Origin: [Clostridium] aminophilum DSM 10710
GTDB taxonomy: Bacteria; Bacillota; Clostridia; Lachnospirales; Lachnospiraceae
Length of the DNA: 64,000 nucleotides
Assembly: GCF_000711825.1 (NCBI RefSeq)
Contig: NZ_JONJ01000002.1
Location: forward strand, 62,001-126,000
Reading direction: 5' to 3'
In this document: positions 8,403 to 16,725 of the stretch, one piece after another
How positions within the stretch are numbered: position 1 is the first letter of the stretch
Layout of the letters: every line of letters starts with the position of its first letter
The notes under the pieces: generated by a model
Told to the model about the DNA's origin: nothing
The model's database searches: none
The model's input: the letters and a program-made list of their open reading frames with translations, nothing else
Program-made: the position numbers and the translations under genes

Positions 8403-8699
8403 ATGGAATATGAGATTGGTTTCCGGATCGGTGGTGAACCGAAATCCGATGGATTTGGAGAGGAAACGGAATCGGAATACGGTGCGGCGGCAAATGCCGG
8501 TGCGCCGAGAGATATCAATGTTCCGGCATTTATGCGGAGTCTGAGAAATATGCGCAGGAACGAAATGATCCAGTGTCCGTTCTGCACCGGCGGAAACGTG
8601 TCTTTTTTTGGACAGGACGGTTCCTCCGATGTGTTCAGCTGTGACCGGTGTGAGACCAGAGTTGAAATCCGCGCCGGCGCACATTTTGTGTTCGGATGA
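8403..8699 (+). CDS. Small zinc-ribbon-like protein
   Basis: Hypothetical 98-residue protein. The last 45 residues contain two CxxC knuckles (CPFC and CDRC, 23 residues apart between first cysteines), a layout typical of a zinc ribbon; the N-terminal half is acidic and low in complexity. The final codons overlap the start of cbiL (ATGA at 8696-8699), so the two are probably translationally coupled. The function is not recognised; a nucleic-acid or metal-related role is only a guess from the ribbon. Confidence 0.65.
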   Translation: MEYEIGFRIGGEPKSDGFGEETESEYGAAANAGAPRDINVPAFMRSLRNMRRNEMIQCPFCTGGNVSFFGQDGSSDVFSCDRCETRVEIRAGAHFVFG

Positions 8700-9391
8700 C
8701 GGGGAAGAGAGGCGTGCTGTATGGCGTGAGCGTGGGGCCGGGTGATCCGGAGCTGATGACGCTTCGCGCGGTGCGCACGCTGGAAGCCTGCGATGTCATC
8801 GCGGCACCGGAGACAAAAGGCGGATCCCATGCGGCACTGGATATTGCGAGACGTGCAGTCTGTCTGGAACGGAAAGAGATCCGGATGCTCTCCTTTACCA
8901 TGAGCCGTGATCCGGAGATCCTTGTAAAGTCCCATGAGAAGCAGGCGGAAATCCTGATCGGGATTTTGGAACAGGGGAAAAATGTCGCCATGCTGAATCT
9001 TGGCGATGCGAGCCTCTACGGCACCTGGGAATATATCCGGGATATTGCAGAACACAGAGGATTTGAGACGAAGACCATCCCGGGCGTGACCAGTTTCAGC
9101 GCATCTGCCGCGGCACTTAACGTCAGTCTGACCAGCGGAGCGGATCCGCTCATCATTCTTCCGGCGTCTCATCCGGACATCACGCAAAAATATCTAAAAC
9201 TGCCCGGAGCAAAGGTTCTCATGAAGTCAGGAAGAAACCTTGCAGCGATCAGGGAAATGATCGAGGAGGCCGGGCTGACCGATCGTGCGCAGATGGCGGT
9301 GAACTGTGGAATGCCGGATGAAAAGCTGTTTCACAGTCTTCGTGATGCGGGCGATGAGGAGGGGTATTTTTCCACGATTCTTGTGAAGTAA
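8696..9391 (+). CDS. cbiL: Precorrin-2 / cobalt-factor II C20-methyltransferase
   Basis: SAM-dependent methylation of C20, an early step of corrin synthesis. The 231-residue protein has VSVGPGDPELMTLRAVRTL at the N-terminus, NLGDASLYGTW and IPGVTSFSASAAALNVSL, all hallmarks of CbiL/CobI. It is separated from cobalamin locus I by rsuA and from locus II by 35 kb, so the pathway is spread over at least three places in this window. It starts within the stop of the zinc-ribbon gene. A 44-bp tandem repeat begins just after its stop. Confidence 0.93.
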   Translation: MTGKRGVLYGVSVGPGDPELMTLRAVRTLEACDVIAAPETKGGSHAALDIARRAVCLERKEIRMLSFTMSRDPEILVKSHEKQAEILIGILEQGKNVAMLNLGDASLYGTWEYIRDIAEHRGFETKTIPGVTSFSASAAALNVSLTSGADPLIILPASHPDITQKYLKLPGAKVLMKSGRNLAAIREMIEEAGLTDRAQMAVNCGMPDEKLFHSLRDAGDEEGYFSTILVK

Positions 9392-9412
9392 AATTACGAG
9401 TTCCGGAAAGAC

Positions 9413-9556
9413 CTCGTCAGGCAGATTTCTGAAGTATGCGAAAAGGTTGAAGAGATCTCGTCAGACAGATTCCTGTAGTATGCGAAAAGGTTGAAGAGAC
9501 CTCGTCAGACAGATTACCGTAGTATGCGCAAAGGTTGAAAAGTTCTCGCCAGGTGC
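9413..9556. repeat. 44-bp tandem repeat, three full units plus a partial
   Basis: CTCGTCAG recurs at 9413, 9457 and 9501 and a diverged CTCGCCAG at 9545, an exact 44-bp period. Each unit includes GTATGCGAAAAGGTTGAAGA. The array fills the gap between cbiL and the polymerase gene and its last unit runs into the region just upstream of the polymerase start. The units abut with no unique spacers, so this is not CRISPR. Confidence 0.92.
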
Positions 9557-9582
9557 TGCGCGAGTCAGAAAAAAGAAAACAA

Positions 9583-11100
9583 ATGAGCAAAACATACATT
9601 GCGATCGATCTCAAGTCATTTTATGCGTCGGCAGAGTGTGTCAGCAGAGGGATGGATCCTCTGGATACGAATCTGGTTGTGGCAGATGCCTCACGGACCG
9701 AGAAGACGATCTGCCTTGCGGTCTCGCCATCCCTGAAACGGTACGGTATTTCGGGGAGAGCGAGACTTTTTGAGGTTGTTCAGAAGATGAAGGAGGTCAA
9801 CGCGGCGCGCGAAAAAAAACGCGGCATGGTGAAAGAAACCGGTGTTTCGGTTTCCGCAAGAGCACTTGACGCGGATCCTGCGCTGGCCGCCGACTACATT
9901 GCGGCTCCGCCGCGGATGTCCTACTACATGCAGGTGAGCAGTGACATTTACCGGATTTATCTGAATTATGCCGCGCCGGAAGACATTCACATCTATTCCG
10001 TCGACGAGGTTTTCATCGACGTCACCAATTACCTTCGCACTTACGGACTTACGGCGAGAGAACTGGTCCGGAGGATCATCAGCGATGTGCTTGCGAAAAC
10101 CGGAATTACCGCGACCGCCGGGATTGCCCCGAATCTCTATCTGTGCAAAGCGGCGATGGATATCGTGGCGAAACATATTCCGGCGGACCGGGACGGGGTA
10201 CGGATTGCGGAACTCGATGAGCGATCCTACCGGAAACTTCTCTGGAATCACCGTCCGCTGACCGATTTCTGGCGGGTTGGCCGCGGAATCGCCCGAAAAC
10301 TGGAGCATTACGGAATGTACACCATGGGGGATGTGGCCCGGATGTCACTTCAGAATGAGGATCTTCTGTTTAAACTTTTCGGCGTCAATGCGGAACTGCT
10401 GATCGACCACGCCTGGGGACTGGAGAGCTGCACGATGGCCGATATCAAGGGGTACCGGACGGAGGAGAAGAGTTTCTCGTCCGGTCAGGTTCTGCAGAAC
10501 CCGTACACGAAAGAGAAGGGCCGTATCATTATCCGGGAAATGGCGGAGGCTCTGAGCCTTCAGCTGGTGGATAAAAAACTCCTCACGGATCTGGTCGGCG
10601 TATATGTCGGCTATGAGGCCCTGGAAAAAAACGGCAAACGAAGATATGCGGCTGATCTTCCGGAGGATGGATGTCATGTTGTCGATCATTACGGAAGGGT
10701 AACGCCGAAACCGGCTGCCGGATCCATGACACTTCCGCGAAGGACCAACAGCACAAAGGAGATTACCGAAGCCATGCTCAGCCTGTTCGACGGGCTGGCG
10801 GATCCGAATCTGCTGGAGCGGCGGTATACGCTGACGGTCGGACGGCTGATTCCCGAGGAAAAAGACCGGGAGGAACAGGAAAATTCGTTTGAACAGCTGG
10901 ATATGTTCACGGATTATGAGGCGCGGGAGAAGGAACAGCAGAAAGAAGCCGCTGAGCGGCAAAAGGAGCGGAAGGTGCAGGAAGCCATGCTGGAGATCCG
11001 GAAGAAATTCGGAGCGACGGCACTGGTAAAAGGAACCGATCTTCAGGAAGGCGCTACCGGCATCGAGCGCGGCCGTCAGATCGGCGGACACAAGGCATAA
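9583..11100 (+). CDS. Y-family DNA polymerase (UmuC/DinB-like)
   Basis: Translesion-type polymerase, 505 residues. It opens with YIAIDLKSFYASAECV, carrying the first catalytic Asp, continues with a palm motif IYSVDEVFIDVTNY (SVDE catalytic carboxylates), GIAPNLYLCKAAMDI and RVGRGIARKLEHYGMYTMGD, a helix-hairpin-helix. The C-terminal region is highly charged and partly low-complexity. ATG 9583 is preferred because the catalytic Asp then follows at the usual distance; the ribosome site is weak (AAAAGAAAAC), and a TTG at 9535 lies inside the 44-bp repeat. The next gene is a YolD-like protein, a pairing known from Bacillus UvrX/YqjW-type polymerases, so an SOS-related role is likely. No clear LexA box was seen. 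Confidence 0.88.
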   Translation: MSKTYIAIDLKSFYASAECVSRGMDPLDTNLVVADASRTEKTICLAVSPSLKRYGISGRARLFEVVQKMKEVNAAREKKRGMVKETGVSVSARALDADPALAADYIAAPPRMSYYMQVSSDIYRIYLNYAAPEDIHIYSVDEVFIDVTNYLRTYGLTARELVRRIISDVLAKTGITATAGIAPNLYLCKAAMDIVAKHIPADRDGVRIAELDERSYRKLLWNHRPLTDFWRVGRGIARKLEHYGMYTMGDVARMSLQNEDLLFKLFGVNAELLIDHAWGLESCTMADIKGYRTEEKSFSSGQVLQNPYTKEKGRIIIREMAEALSLQLVDKKLLTDLVGVYVGYEALEKNGKRRYAADLPEDGCHVVDHYGRVTPKPAAGSMTLPRRTNSTKEITEAMLSLFDGLADPNLLERRYTLTVGRLIPEEKDREEQENSFEQLDMFTDYEAREKEQQKEAAERQKERKVQEAMLEIRKKFGATALVKGTDLQEGATGIERGRQIGGHKA

Positions 11101-11146
11101 AACGTAAGCCGCGAAACAGCGGATTATGATGAAAGGAGGGAGCGGG

Positions 11147-11566
11147 ATGCGCGAAGCGGAAGATCTTTATGCGGATATCATCGAATATGACTACAAAGGT
11201 CCGGCGCATCACCGCCGTATGTCTCCAAACAAGCGGGCGGCACAGTTTATTCCGTTTGCTGCCCTGACCGGATTCGGGGACGCGACGGACGAGACAGCCC
11301 GTCTCACCGAGCGAAAGCGCATTCTCACCGAGAGCAGAAGAGAAGAACTGGACAAAAAGATTGCGGCGTGTATCTCACCGGAGGCGGCAGGGCAGGCGCG
11401 GACGGTGGAAATCACCTATTTTCTGGCCGATCTTCGCAAAGACGGCGGGACTTACGTGACCTGCACGGGAAGAATCCGGAAGACGGATCCCTATTCGCGG
11501 ACGCTGGTGATGGAGGACGGAACCTGTATTCCGGCGGAAGATGTCTGGGACATCCGTATGGAATGA
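11147..11566 (+). CDS. YolD-like protein
   Basis: 139 residues, with the conserved MSPNKRAAQFIPFAALTGF segment and a C-terminal WDIRME that match YolD-like proteins encoded next to Y-family polymerases in Firmicutes. The family's role is unclear; an accessory or inhibitory role towards the neighbouring polymerase is often suggested. AAAGGAGGGAG before ATG 11147 makes this start better than ATG 11126. It lies 46 bp after the polymerase gene and is surely cotranscribed. Confidence 0.75.
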   Translation: MREAEDLYADIIEYDYKGPAHHRRMSPNKRAAQFIPFAALTGFGDATDETARLTERKRILTESRREELDKKIAACISPEAAGQARTVEITYFLADLRKDGGTYVTCTGRIRKTDPYSRTLVMEDGTCIPAEDVWDIRME

Positions 11567-11710
11567 ACGGTGGGAACATGCGGGAATGTTTTTGGGAGAA
11601 CGCAGGATCGGCCCCGGGAGATACAGGAAAGGTCTTCGTGGAATTGCAGAAAGAAAGCAGAAATTAATACATGAAAATATTTAATTTTTGCGAACATAAA
11701 ATTCAGAAAT

Positions 11711-11725
11711 GTGATATAATATCAC
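11711..11725. promoter_or_regulatory. Perfect palindrome enclosing a TATAAT box
   Basis: GTGATATAATATCAC is a perfect 15-bp dyad whose centre contains TATAAT (11715-11720). A -10 box inside an operator would let a dimeric regulator block the promoter, but no good -35 is found 16-18 bp upstream. The gap 11567-11919 holds no gene; it contains this dyad, a Fur-like box, another palindrome and the lysR promoter. Confidence 0.45.
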
Positions 11726-11728
11726 CTT

Positions 11729-11743
11729 TGGTAATGATTATCA
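11729..11743. promoter_or_regulatory. Fur-like box
   Basis: TGGTAATGATTATCA matches the 7-1-7 Fur consensus TGATAATNATTATCA at 14 of 15 positions (N counted as matched). It sits just downstream of the TATAAT-containing dyad, where a transcript from that box would start. Binding by Fur, or by a paralogue such as PerR or Zur, is inference. Confidence 0.5.
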
Positions 11744-11769
11744 TATCTGCGGTAAATGGAATCAACGGT

Positions 11770-11787
11770 ATGAATAATTTTATTCAT
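11770..11787. promoter_or_regulatory. Perfect 18-bp AT-rich palindrome upstream of lysR
   Basis: ATGAATAATTTTATTCAT is perfectly self-complementary. It lies just upstream of the lysR -35 element, where an autoregulating LysR protein commonly binds. Confidence 0.4.
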
Positions 11788-11794
11788 TTGACAG

Positions 11795-11823
11795 TTGACA
11801 AAGATTGATTATAAAACGATAAT
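11795..11823 (+). promoter_or_regulatory. Promoter of the LysR-type gene
   Basis: TTGACA at 11795-11800 and GATAAT at 11818-11823 with a 17-bp spacer. Transcription would start about 90 bp before the lysR ATG. Confidence 0.65.
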
Positions 11824-11919
11824 AAAATACAGTAAATCGGAAATATTTAAGATTTCACTGCAGCAGGGTAGTCATTTGCCGGAATGTATAAGAATACAGA
11901 AAAGAAGAGGTAGTATTAT

Positions 11920-12789
11920 ATGACTTTATTGACGTATCAGGTATTTAAGACGGTATCTGAGATGGGAAGCTTTCACAAAGCGGCAAGCGTTTTGGGCCTG
12001 ACTCCATCCGCCATCAGCCATGCGATTTCCTCGATGGAAAATGAGCTCGGTTTCAGTGTTCTGACCCGTAACAAGGCCGGTGTTACACTGACCAACTACG
12101 GCGAGCACATTCTTCCGTATGTCAATGCGGTTTTAAACAGCGATGAGAGCCTTAAGCAGGTGGTTGCCGAATTCAAGGGACTGAAACAGGGAACCGTAAA
12201 GATCGGCTGTTTTTCCAGTGCCTGCACCAGCTGGATGCCGGACATCATCAATTCGTTTACAGAGATTTACCCGGCAATCCGGATTGAAGTGTTCCAGGGA
12301 ACCTATGATGATGTGATCTACTGGATCAAGAACGGTGTGGTTGACTTCGGATTTCTCTCCCAGTCGAGCAGCGGTGATCTGAACTTTGAACCGATCTACC
12401 GCGATCCGCTTCTGTGCATCACACCGGCGAATTTTGAGAAAGAAGAAGGCACGGAGATGACGGCGGAGGAGATGTCAAAATCCCAGTTCGTTGTTCAGCG
12501 GGAATCCACCGATGCCGATATTGCAAATTACATGAAATCCGTCAATCTCGATCCGCAGTCCAATTATCATGTGGTGGACGACCTGTCGACGATCGCGATG
12601 GTAGCGCACGGCTTCGGCATCTGCATCATGCCGGAACTGGTCATGCACGACATCACCTATGAAGTAAAGCGTTATCCGATTGCGGATGCAGAGCGAATGA
12701 TCGGTCTGTCCTGCCTGAACCCGCAGTTCATGGCACCGGCCGTCCGCACGCTGTACCAGCATATCAAGGAGAATTATTCCAACCTCTGA
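11920..12789 (+). CDS. LysR-family transcriptional regulator
   Basis: 289-residue DNA-binding regulator. Residues 1-60 form the winged helix (FHKAASVLGLTPSAISHAIS then ELGFSVLTRNKAGVTLTNYGE), and residues 90-285 the periplasmic-binding-protein-like effector domain (KIGCFSSACTSWMPDII ...). Its ligand cannot be inferred. No divergent gene lies upstream, which is unusual for the family; the next gene is convergent. It is preceded by three dyads and a consensus promoter, so it may regulate itself and distant genes. Ribosome site GAAGAGG precedes the ATG. Confidence 0.9.
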   Translation: MTLLTYQVFKTVSEMGSFHKAASVLGLTPSAISHAISSMENELGFSVLTRNKAGVTLTNYGEHILPYVNAVLNSDESLKQVVAEFKGLKQGTVKIGCFSSACTSWMPDIINSFTEIYPAIRIEVFQGTYDDVIYWIKNGVVDFGFLSQSSSGDLNFEPIYRDPLLCITPANFEKEEGTEMTAEEMSKSQFVVQRESTDADIANYMKSVNLDPQSNYHVVDDLSTIAMVAHGFGICIMPELVMHDITYEVKRYPIADAERMIGLSCLNPQFMAPAVRTLYQHIKENYSNL

Positions 12790-12822
12790 CGGATTATTCC
12801 ATTTTCCAGAATATTCAACAAG

Positions 12823-12869
12823 AAAGTCCGCAGACTTCCAACCATTCCGGCGGGGAGTTTGCGGACTTT
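12823..12869. terminator. Bidirectional intrinsic terminator
   Basis: AAAGTCCGCAGACTTCC at 12823-12839 pairs with GGGGAGTTTGCGGACTTT at 12852-12869. It lies between the convergent lysR and the minus-strand gene, with A-rich sequence on the left and T residues on the right, so it can serve both. Confidence 0.7.
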
Positions 12870-12894
12870 GTGCGCTGTCTCTGTTCACCTGTAA

Positions 12895-13416
12895 TCAGAA
12901 AGTGTGCGTTGTCACGCCGTTGCCGGCTTCCAGCGCGTAATCCAGGCGGTCCATCATATCGTACATGGCGCTTCCGCGGTCGGTCATGGATGGCGTGTAC
13001 ATCAGGGAAATGCTGTCCTCAGCCTCGTGAAGTTCGCTCAGCGGGATCATCGGCGTGTGGATTTTGCTGATGACCTGCTGGATCTGGAGTTTTTTGCTGT
13101 AGGTGATCTCAAGAAGCATCATGTCGTCGACGGACGGCTGATAGCAGCAGCGGATGGTACCGTTGGTTCCGTCAATGCCGGAGAAGGAATCCAGAATCTC
13201 GTCAAAGATCTCCTGCGGATCGGCGTCCTTTTTGTTCAGGACGGCAGCCGGGTTCTCGACATAGATCGTGTAATGGGACGCCTGATCGAGATGATAGAGA
13301 CCGTACTTGATCAGATTGATCAGAGAGCTCGCATATCCCTCCGGCATGGTCATCTGAACGTACTCGTTCAGCTCTTCGATCACATTTTCCGGAAGGTTAA
13401 AACGGATATTTGTCAT
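12895..13416 (-). CDS. Hypothetical protein with ribbon-helix-helix-like N-terminus
   Basis: 173 residues, not recognised. The first 40 residues (NIRFNLPENVIEELNEYV, then a second helix) resemble a ribbon-helix-helix DNA-binding unit, a beta strand followed by two helices. The rest is acidic with no known motif. ATG at 13414-13416 is chosen because GAGGTG precedes it and a consensus promoter lies upstream; the frame stays open much further (to 13734) but that part is low-complexity and overlaps the opposite gene. It is one of very few minus-strand genes here. It could be a regulator or a ligand-binding protein; confidence in a real gene is good, in function low. Confidence 0.65.
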   Translation of the reverse strand: MTNIRFNLPENVIEELNEYVQMTMPEGYASSLINLIKYGLYHLDQASHYTIYVENPAAVLNKKDADPQEIFDEILDSFSGIDGTNGTIRCCYQPSVDDMMLLEITYSKKLQIQQVISKIHTPMIPLSELHEAEDSISLMYTPSMTDRGSAMYDMMDRLDYALEAGNGVTTHTF

Positions 13417-13452
13417 GAAATTGCACCTCACTGCTGTAAATTCGATAATCCG

Positions 13453-13481
13453 ATTATAGCATGGGAAGTCACTCTTCACAA
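13453..13481 (-). promoter_or_regulatory. Promoter of the minus-strand hypothetical gene
   Basis: Read on the minus strand: TTGTGA (13476-13481), 17 bp, TATAAT (13453-13458). This supports the start at 13416. On the + strand an extended -10 (TGCTATACT, 13549-13557) may serve the DUF3783 gene. The remaining bases up to 13721 are GC-rich low-complexity with no clear gene. Confidence 0.65.
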
Positions 13482-13721
13482 TGCGGCGGAATTCTCCGGC
13501 ATTTGTCGTGAAGGATCGCCGTCCCGGTTCCGTTTTGCCCCGGTTTTGTGCTATACTGTGTTCAGCAATGCCCACAGGCGGAGGCTTCGGAAGAAACCGC
13601 CGTCGGGCGGAAGAAGCGGCTGCTGCGGCGGAAACTGCCGTCGGGCAGGCGGAAGCAGCGAGTGCAGAAGCAACAGGAAACAGGAACCGGAAAACGGATG
13701 GAAGAATGAAAGAAGGAAAAC

Positions 13722-14150
13722 ATGAGGGCATCAAACGGGAAAATCCTGGTATTTAATATGAATCCCCTTCGGGCAGCATCGATTTATAACATCTGCCGCG
13801 AAATCGGCGTTCCGCTGATCCCGGTAGACTCGAAATACATTGGGATTCCGCTTGGAACGATCGCCATGGCAGCGGGGCCGGACGGGACACTCGACGCGGA
13901 AATGCTGGAAAAAGCAGGGAGGACGGGAAGCGGCAGAACCGCGCCGAACGGAATCCGGGGGGAAATGCTGTTATTCTGCGGGATGACTTCGGATGAGGTT
14001 GACCGTTTTCTGGAAGCATCGAGGAGACTCGGCGTTCCGGGAGTGGATCTCAAAGCTGTTTTGACCGGGACCAATGCCGCATGGAGTGCGGAAAAGCTTT
14101 ATCGCGAGATCGCTGAGGAACACCGCAGAATGCACGGTTTGAAATCGTAA
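13722..14150 (+). CDS. DUF3783-family protein
   Basis: 142 residues of unknown function. The C-terminal half (LLFCGMTSDEVDRFLEASRR, then LKAVLTGTNAAWSAEKLYREI) fits the DUF3783 pattern common in Firmicutes; the N-terminal half has ILVFNMNP and may be a related fold. The middle (residues 60-85) is a low-complexity linker. Ribosome site AAGGAA lies just before ATG 13722. No catalytic motif is visible. Confidence 0.7.
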   Translation: MRASNGKILVFNMNPLRAASIYNICREIGVPLIPVDSKYIGIPLGTIAMAAGPDGTLDAEMLEKAGRTGSGRTAPNGIRGEMLLFCGMTSDEVDRFLEASRRLGVPGVDLKAVLTGTNAAWSAEKLYREIAEEHRRMHGLKS

Positions 14151-14389
14151 TGGCGGAACGGCAGGTATGAAAAGAAATAATGACAAGCGATTGATTGCAC
14201 AGATATTTATACAATATTCCGGTATTGAAAAAACATTTGTCAGATATAATCACAAAATACATCGAACGAAATGTCTTTTTATTGCACATTTTACAAATGG
14301 ATTTTTCAGGAATTATTCGGTAAGATACTGTCATATTTGTGGGGAATGGTCGAAAGACCTTGAAGTTTGATCTCAGGGAGGGGAACGAG

Positions 14390-14629
14390 ATGGAATTTTC
14401 AATCCGCGATATCAGCAGTGTTCAGGATTTTGCTGATCTGATCGACAGTTGCAGTCATGATGTTTATGTTGAGTCTGTCAGCGGCGACCGTCTGAATCTG
14501 AAGAGTACGCTCACCAGATTCGCGTTTATGACCAAGCTCGCAAGCGGTCAGAGAAACAGCGATTTCCGGCTTTTTTTCTCTAATACGGACGATGAGAAGA
14601 AGGTACGCAGTTACATGAGTACGGTTTAA
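14390..14629 (+). CDS. Small HPr-like protein
   Basis: 79 residues. The pattern of an N-terminal beta strand, FADLIDSCSHDVYVESVSGDR, then LKSTLTRFAFMTKL resembles HPr-like small proteins of Clostridia that lack the active-site His; so a phosphocarrier function is doubtful. ATG 14390 is preferred to 14339 because GGGAGGGG lies about six bases before it. It is followed directly by a terminator and a dispersed palindrome. Monocistronic. Function unknown. Confidence 0.6.
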   Translation: MEFSIRDISSVQDFADLIDSCSHDVYVESVSGDRLNLKSTLTRFAFMTKLASGQRNSDFRLFFSNTDDEKKVRSYMSTV

Positions 14630-14663
14630 ACGGTCCGGGAGGAACAGAATATTGGAACACATC

Positions 14664-14690
14664 GGCAGCTTCCGGGAGGGGCTGCCTTTT
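14664..14690 (+). terminator. Intrinsic terminator after the HPr-like gene
   Basis: GGCAGC at 14664-14669 pairs with GCTGCC at 14681-14686, followed by TTTT. The T-tract runs straight into palindrome copy B. Confidence 0.7.
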
Positions 14691-14691
14691 A

Positions 14692-14730
14692 TGTTTCATA
14701 GGAAATTTCTCCGAAATTCCCTATGAAACA
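14692..14730 (+). repeat. Dispersed palindrome, copy B
   Basis: An 18-bp arm, 3-nt loop (TCC), 18-bp arm with one mismatch: left arm TGTTTCATAGGAAATTTC. The tail TAAACGCTCCGCGAGG follows. It lies between a terminator and the pepF promoter. Confidence 0.9.
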
Positions 14731-14770
14731 TAAACGCTCCGCGAGGATATTTCCAGATAAATGTTGAACT

Positions 14771-14798
14771 TTGAAAAATCTCCCGATGCCTATATAAT
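14771..14798 (+). promoter_or_regulatory. Promoter of pepF
   Basis: TTGAAA at 14771-14776, 16-bp spacer, TATAAT at 14793-14798. The pepF ATG is 67 bp downstream with a strong AAAGGAGA site. Confidence 0.65.
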
Positions 14799-14865
14799 AA
14801 TCGTGACATGGAAAGAGAAAACGCTATCAGAATCATGACCTGAAAGACGAAAAAGGAGATAACGT

Positions 14866-16677
14866 ATGAATACACCAATCGAAACAAAAGAGCGCCGCGA
14901 CATGGATCCGGCATATACCTGGGATCTCTCGACACTGTATCACAGTGATGATGAATGGAAGGAGGATCTGGAGAAACTCGGAGAACTGACTGACCGGGCG
15001 GCGGCATTTTCCGGAAAACTGACCGACGCGGCGACGATCCGCGCGTTTATGGATGCGGAGACCGCGATGGAGCAGAAGATCGCGGATCTCTACACCTATG
15101 CCATGCTTCGCCTCTCGGAAGATACGAGAGACGCGAAAGCGCAGGAGATGATGAGCATCGCCGAGTCCCGTTACACGGCGGCGGTGAGCCGGGTCAGCTT
15201 TGCAAGCCCGGAGATTCTTTCTCTTCCGGAAGAGACGCTCCGCGAAGTGACCGGAGCGGAAGAGACAAAGCCGTATCATTTCAATCTCGAAAAGCTTCTG
15301 GAACGGAAACCCCACGTCCTCAGCTCGGCGGAAGAAAAACTTCTGGCAAGCTTCGGCGAAGTTCTGAATGCACCGGAGCGGATTGCCGAGAATCTTCAGG
15401 ATGCGGATATGACCTTTGAGGATGCGGCGGACTCGAAGGGAGAAATGCACGAAGTGACGCAGGCCAATTACATCCTTCTGCAGCAGTCGCCGGACCGGAC
15501 GCTGCGCGAAAATGCCTTCCGCAGTTTTTATAAAGGGTTCAGGGGACACATCAATACCTTTACGGCGGCTTATGCCGGCTGCGTGAAAGGGGCGGCAGCG
15601 GAGGCTGCGGCCCGGCATTATGAGTCGAGCCGTGCCATGTCCATGGCGGATGAACATATCCCGACGGAGGTATACGACAATCTGACGGAGAGCGTGCGGA
15701 AGTTTATGCCGGCGATGTACCGCTATGTAAAACTCAGGAAGCGGATTCTCGGCCTGGACGAGCTTCATTACTATGATGTGTATACACCGCTTTCCAAAGG
15801 AAGCACGAAGACCTGGACCTATGCGGAAGCCTGCGATACGATTCTCGAGGCGTTAAAGCCGCTGGGATCCGATTACACGGATCGGGTGAAAAAGGCATTT
15901 GCCGATCGCTGGATCGACGTCTATCCGAACAAGGGGAAGCGCGGCGGCGCATTTTCCAGCGGAACCTATCGATCCAATCCGTTTATCCTCACCAGCTTTA
16001 CCGGAAACTACGACAGCGTGACCACGGTGGCGCACGAGATGGGACACTCCATGCATACCTGGCTTTCGAACCACACACAGCCGGCGCAGTATGCGGATTA
16101 CACGCTGTTCGTGGCGGAAGTGGCGTCCACGGTCAATGAAAATCTTCTGGTGGAGCATCTTCTGGGGAAGACGACGGATCCGGCGGAGCGTCTCGCCCTT
16201 CTCAATCAGTATCTGGAAGGATTCAAGGGAACGGTTTACCGCCAGACGATGTTTGCGGAATTTGAGCGCGCGGCGCATGAGATGGCGGAGCGCGGTGAAG
16301 GGATCACGGCGGAGTCGCTGAACCGCGTCTACAAAAAACTGGTGGAGGATTATTTCGGACCGGAACTGGTCATGGACGATGAGGTACAGTATGAGTGGGC
16401 GAGAATCCCGCATTTCTACCGTCCGTTCTATGTTTATAAATATGCGACCAGCTATTCCGCCGCGATTGCGATCTCCGAGGCGATTCTGACATCGGGCGAG
16501 GCGGCATCGAAACCGTATCTGGAGTTCCTCTCCATGGGAGGAAGCAAATATCCGCTGGATGAGCTTGCCCACGGCGGCGTGGATCTGAGAACGGCGGCGC
16601 CGATCGAGAGCGCGCTCCGGAAATTCGAGAGGATTCTCGACGAGGCGGAGAAAGCGGCGGCTGAGCTTGGTCTGTGA
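14866..16677 (+). CDS. pepF: Oligoendopeptidase F (M3B metallopeptidase)
   Basis: Cytoplasmic zinc peptidase that cuts short peptides. 603 residues, the normal family length. The zinc motif HEMGHSMHTW has H390, E391 and H394, and the third ligand Glu lies in FVAEVASTVNE. YATSYSAAIAISEAIL near the C-terminus is also typical. It is a single gene under its own promoter, followed 48 bp later by an anion permease. Confidence 0.95.
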   Translation: MNTPIETKERRDMDPAYTWDLSTLYHSDDEWKEDLEKLGELTDRAAAFSGKLTDAATIRAFMDAETAMEQKIADLYTYAMLRLSEDTRDAKAQEMMSIAESRYTAAVSRVSFASPEILSLPEETLREVTGAEETKPYHFNLEKLLERKPHVLSSAEEKLLASFGEVLNAPERIAENLQDADMTFEDAADSKGEMHEVTQANYILLQQSPDRTLRENAFRSFYKGFRGHINTFTAAYAGCVKGAAAEAAARHYESSRAMSMADEHIPTEVYDNLTESVRKFMPAMYRYVKLRKRILGLDELHYYDVYTPLSKGSTKTWTYAEACDTILEALKPLGSDYTDRVKKAFADRWIDVYPNKGKRGGAFSSGTYRSNPFILTSFTGNYDSVTTVAHEMGHSMHTWLSNHTQPAQYADYTLFVAEVASTVNENLLVEHLLGKTTDPAERLALLNQYLEGFKGTVYRQTMFAEFERAAHEMAERGEGITAESLNRVYKKLVEDYFGPELVMDDEVQYEWARIPHFYRPFYVYKYATSYSAAIAISEAILTSGEAASKPYLEFLSMGGSKYPLDELAHGGVDLRTAAPIESALRKFERILDEAEKAAAELGL

Positions 16678-16725
16678 AGGGAGCCATCCTGCCAAAAGGT
16701 TACGATTTGATGGAACAGAGGTTTT

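Noticed and set aside
9413-9556. CRISPR array
   Set aside because: Units of 44 bp repeat without unique spacers and no cas genes are present; the same holds for the 24- and 27-bp arrays.
12797-12812. CodY-box-like match on the minus strand
   Set aside because: 12/15 match, but located between the lysR stop and the terminator, away from any promoter; probably chance.
12904-13725. 273-residue + strand open frame
   Set aside because: Opposite the minus-strand gene that has a promoter and ribosome site; its translation has no known motif.
13481-13756. 91-residue open frame before the DUF3783 gene
   Set aside because: Ala/Glu/Arg low-complexity translation of GC-rich sequence, overlaps a gene with a better ribosome site.
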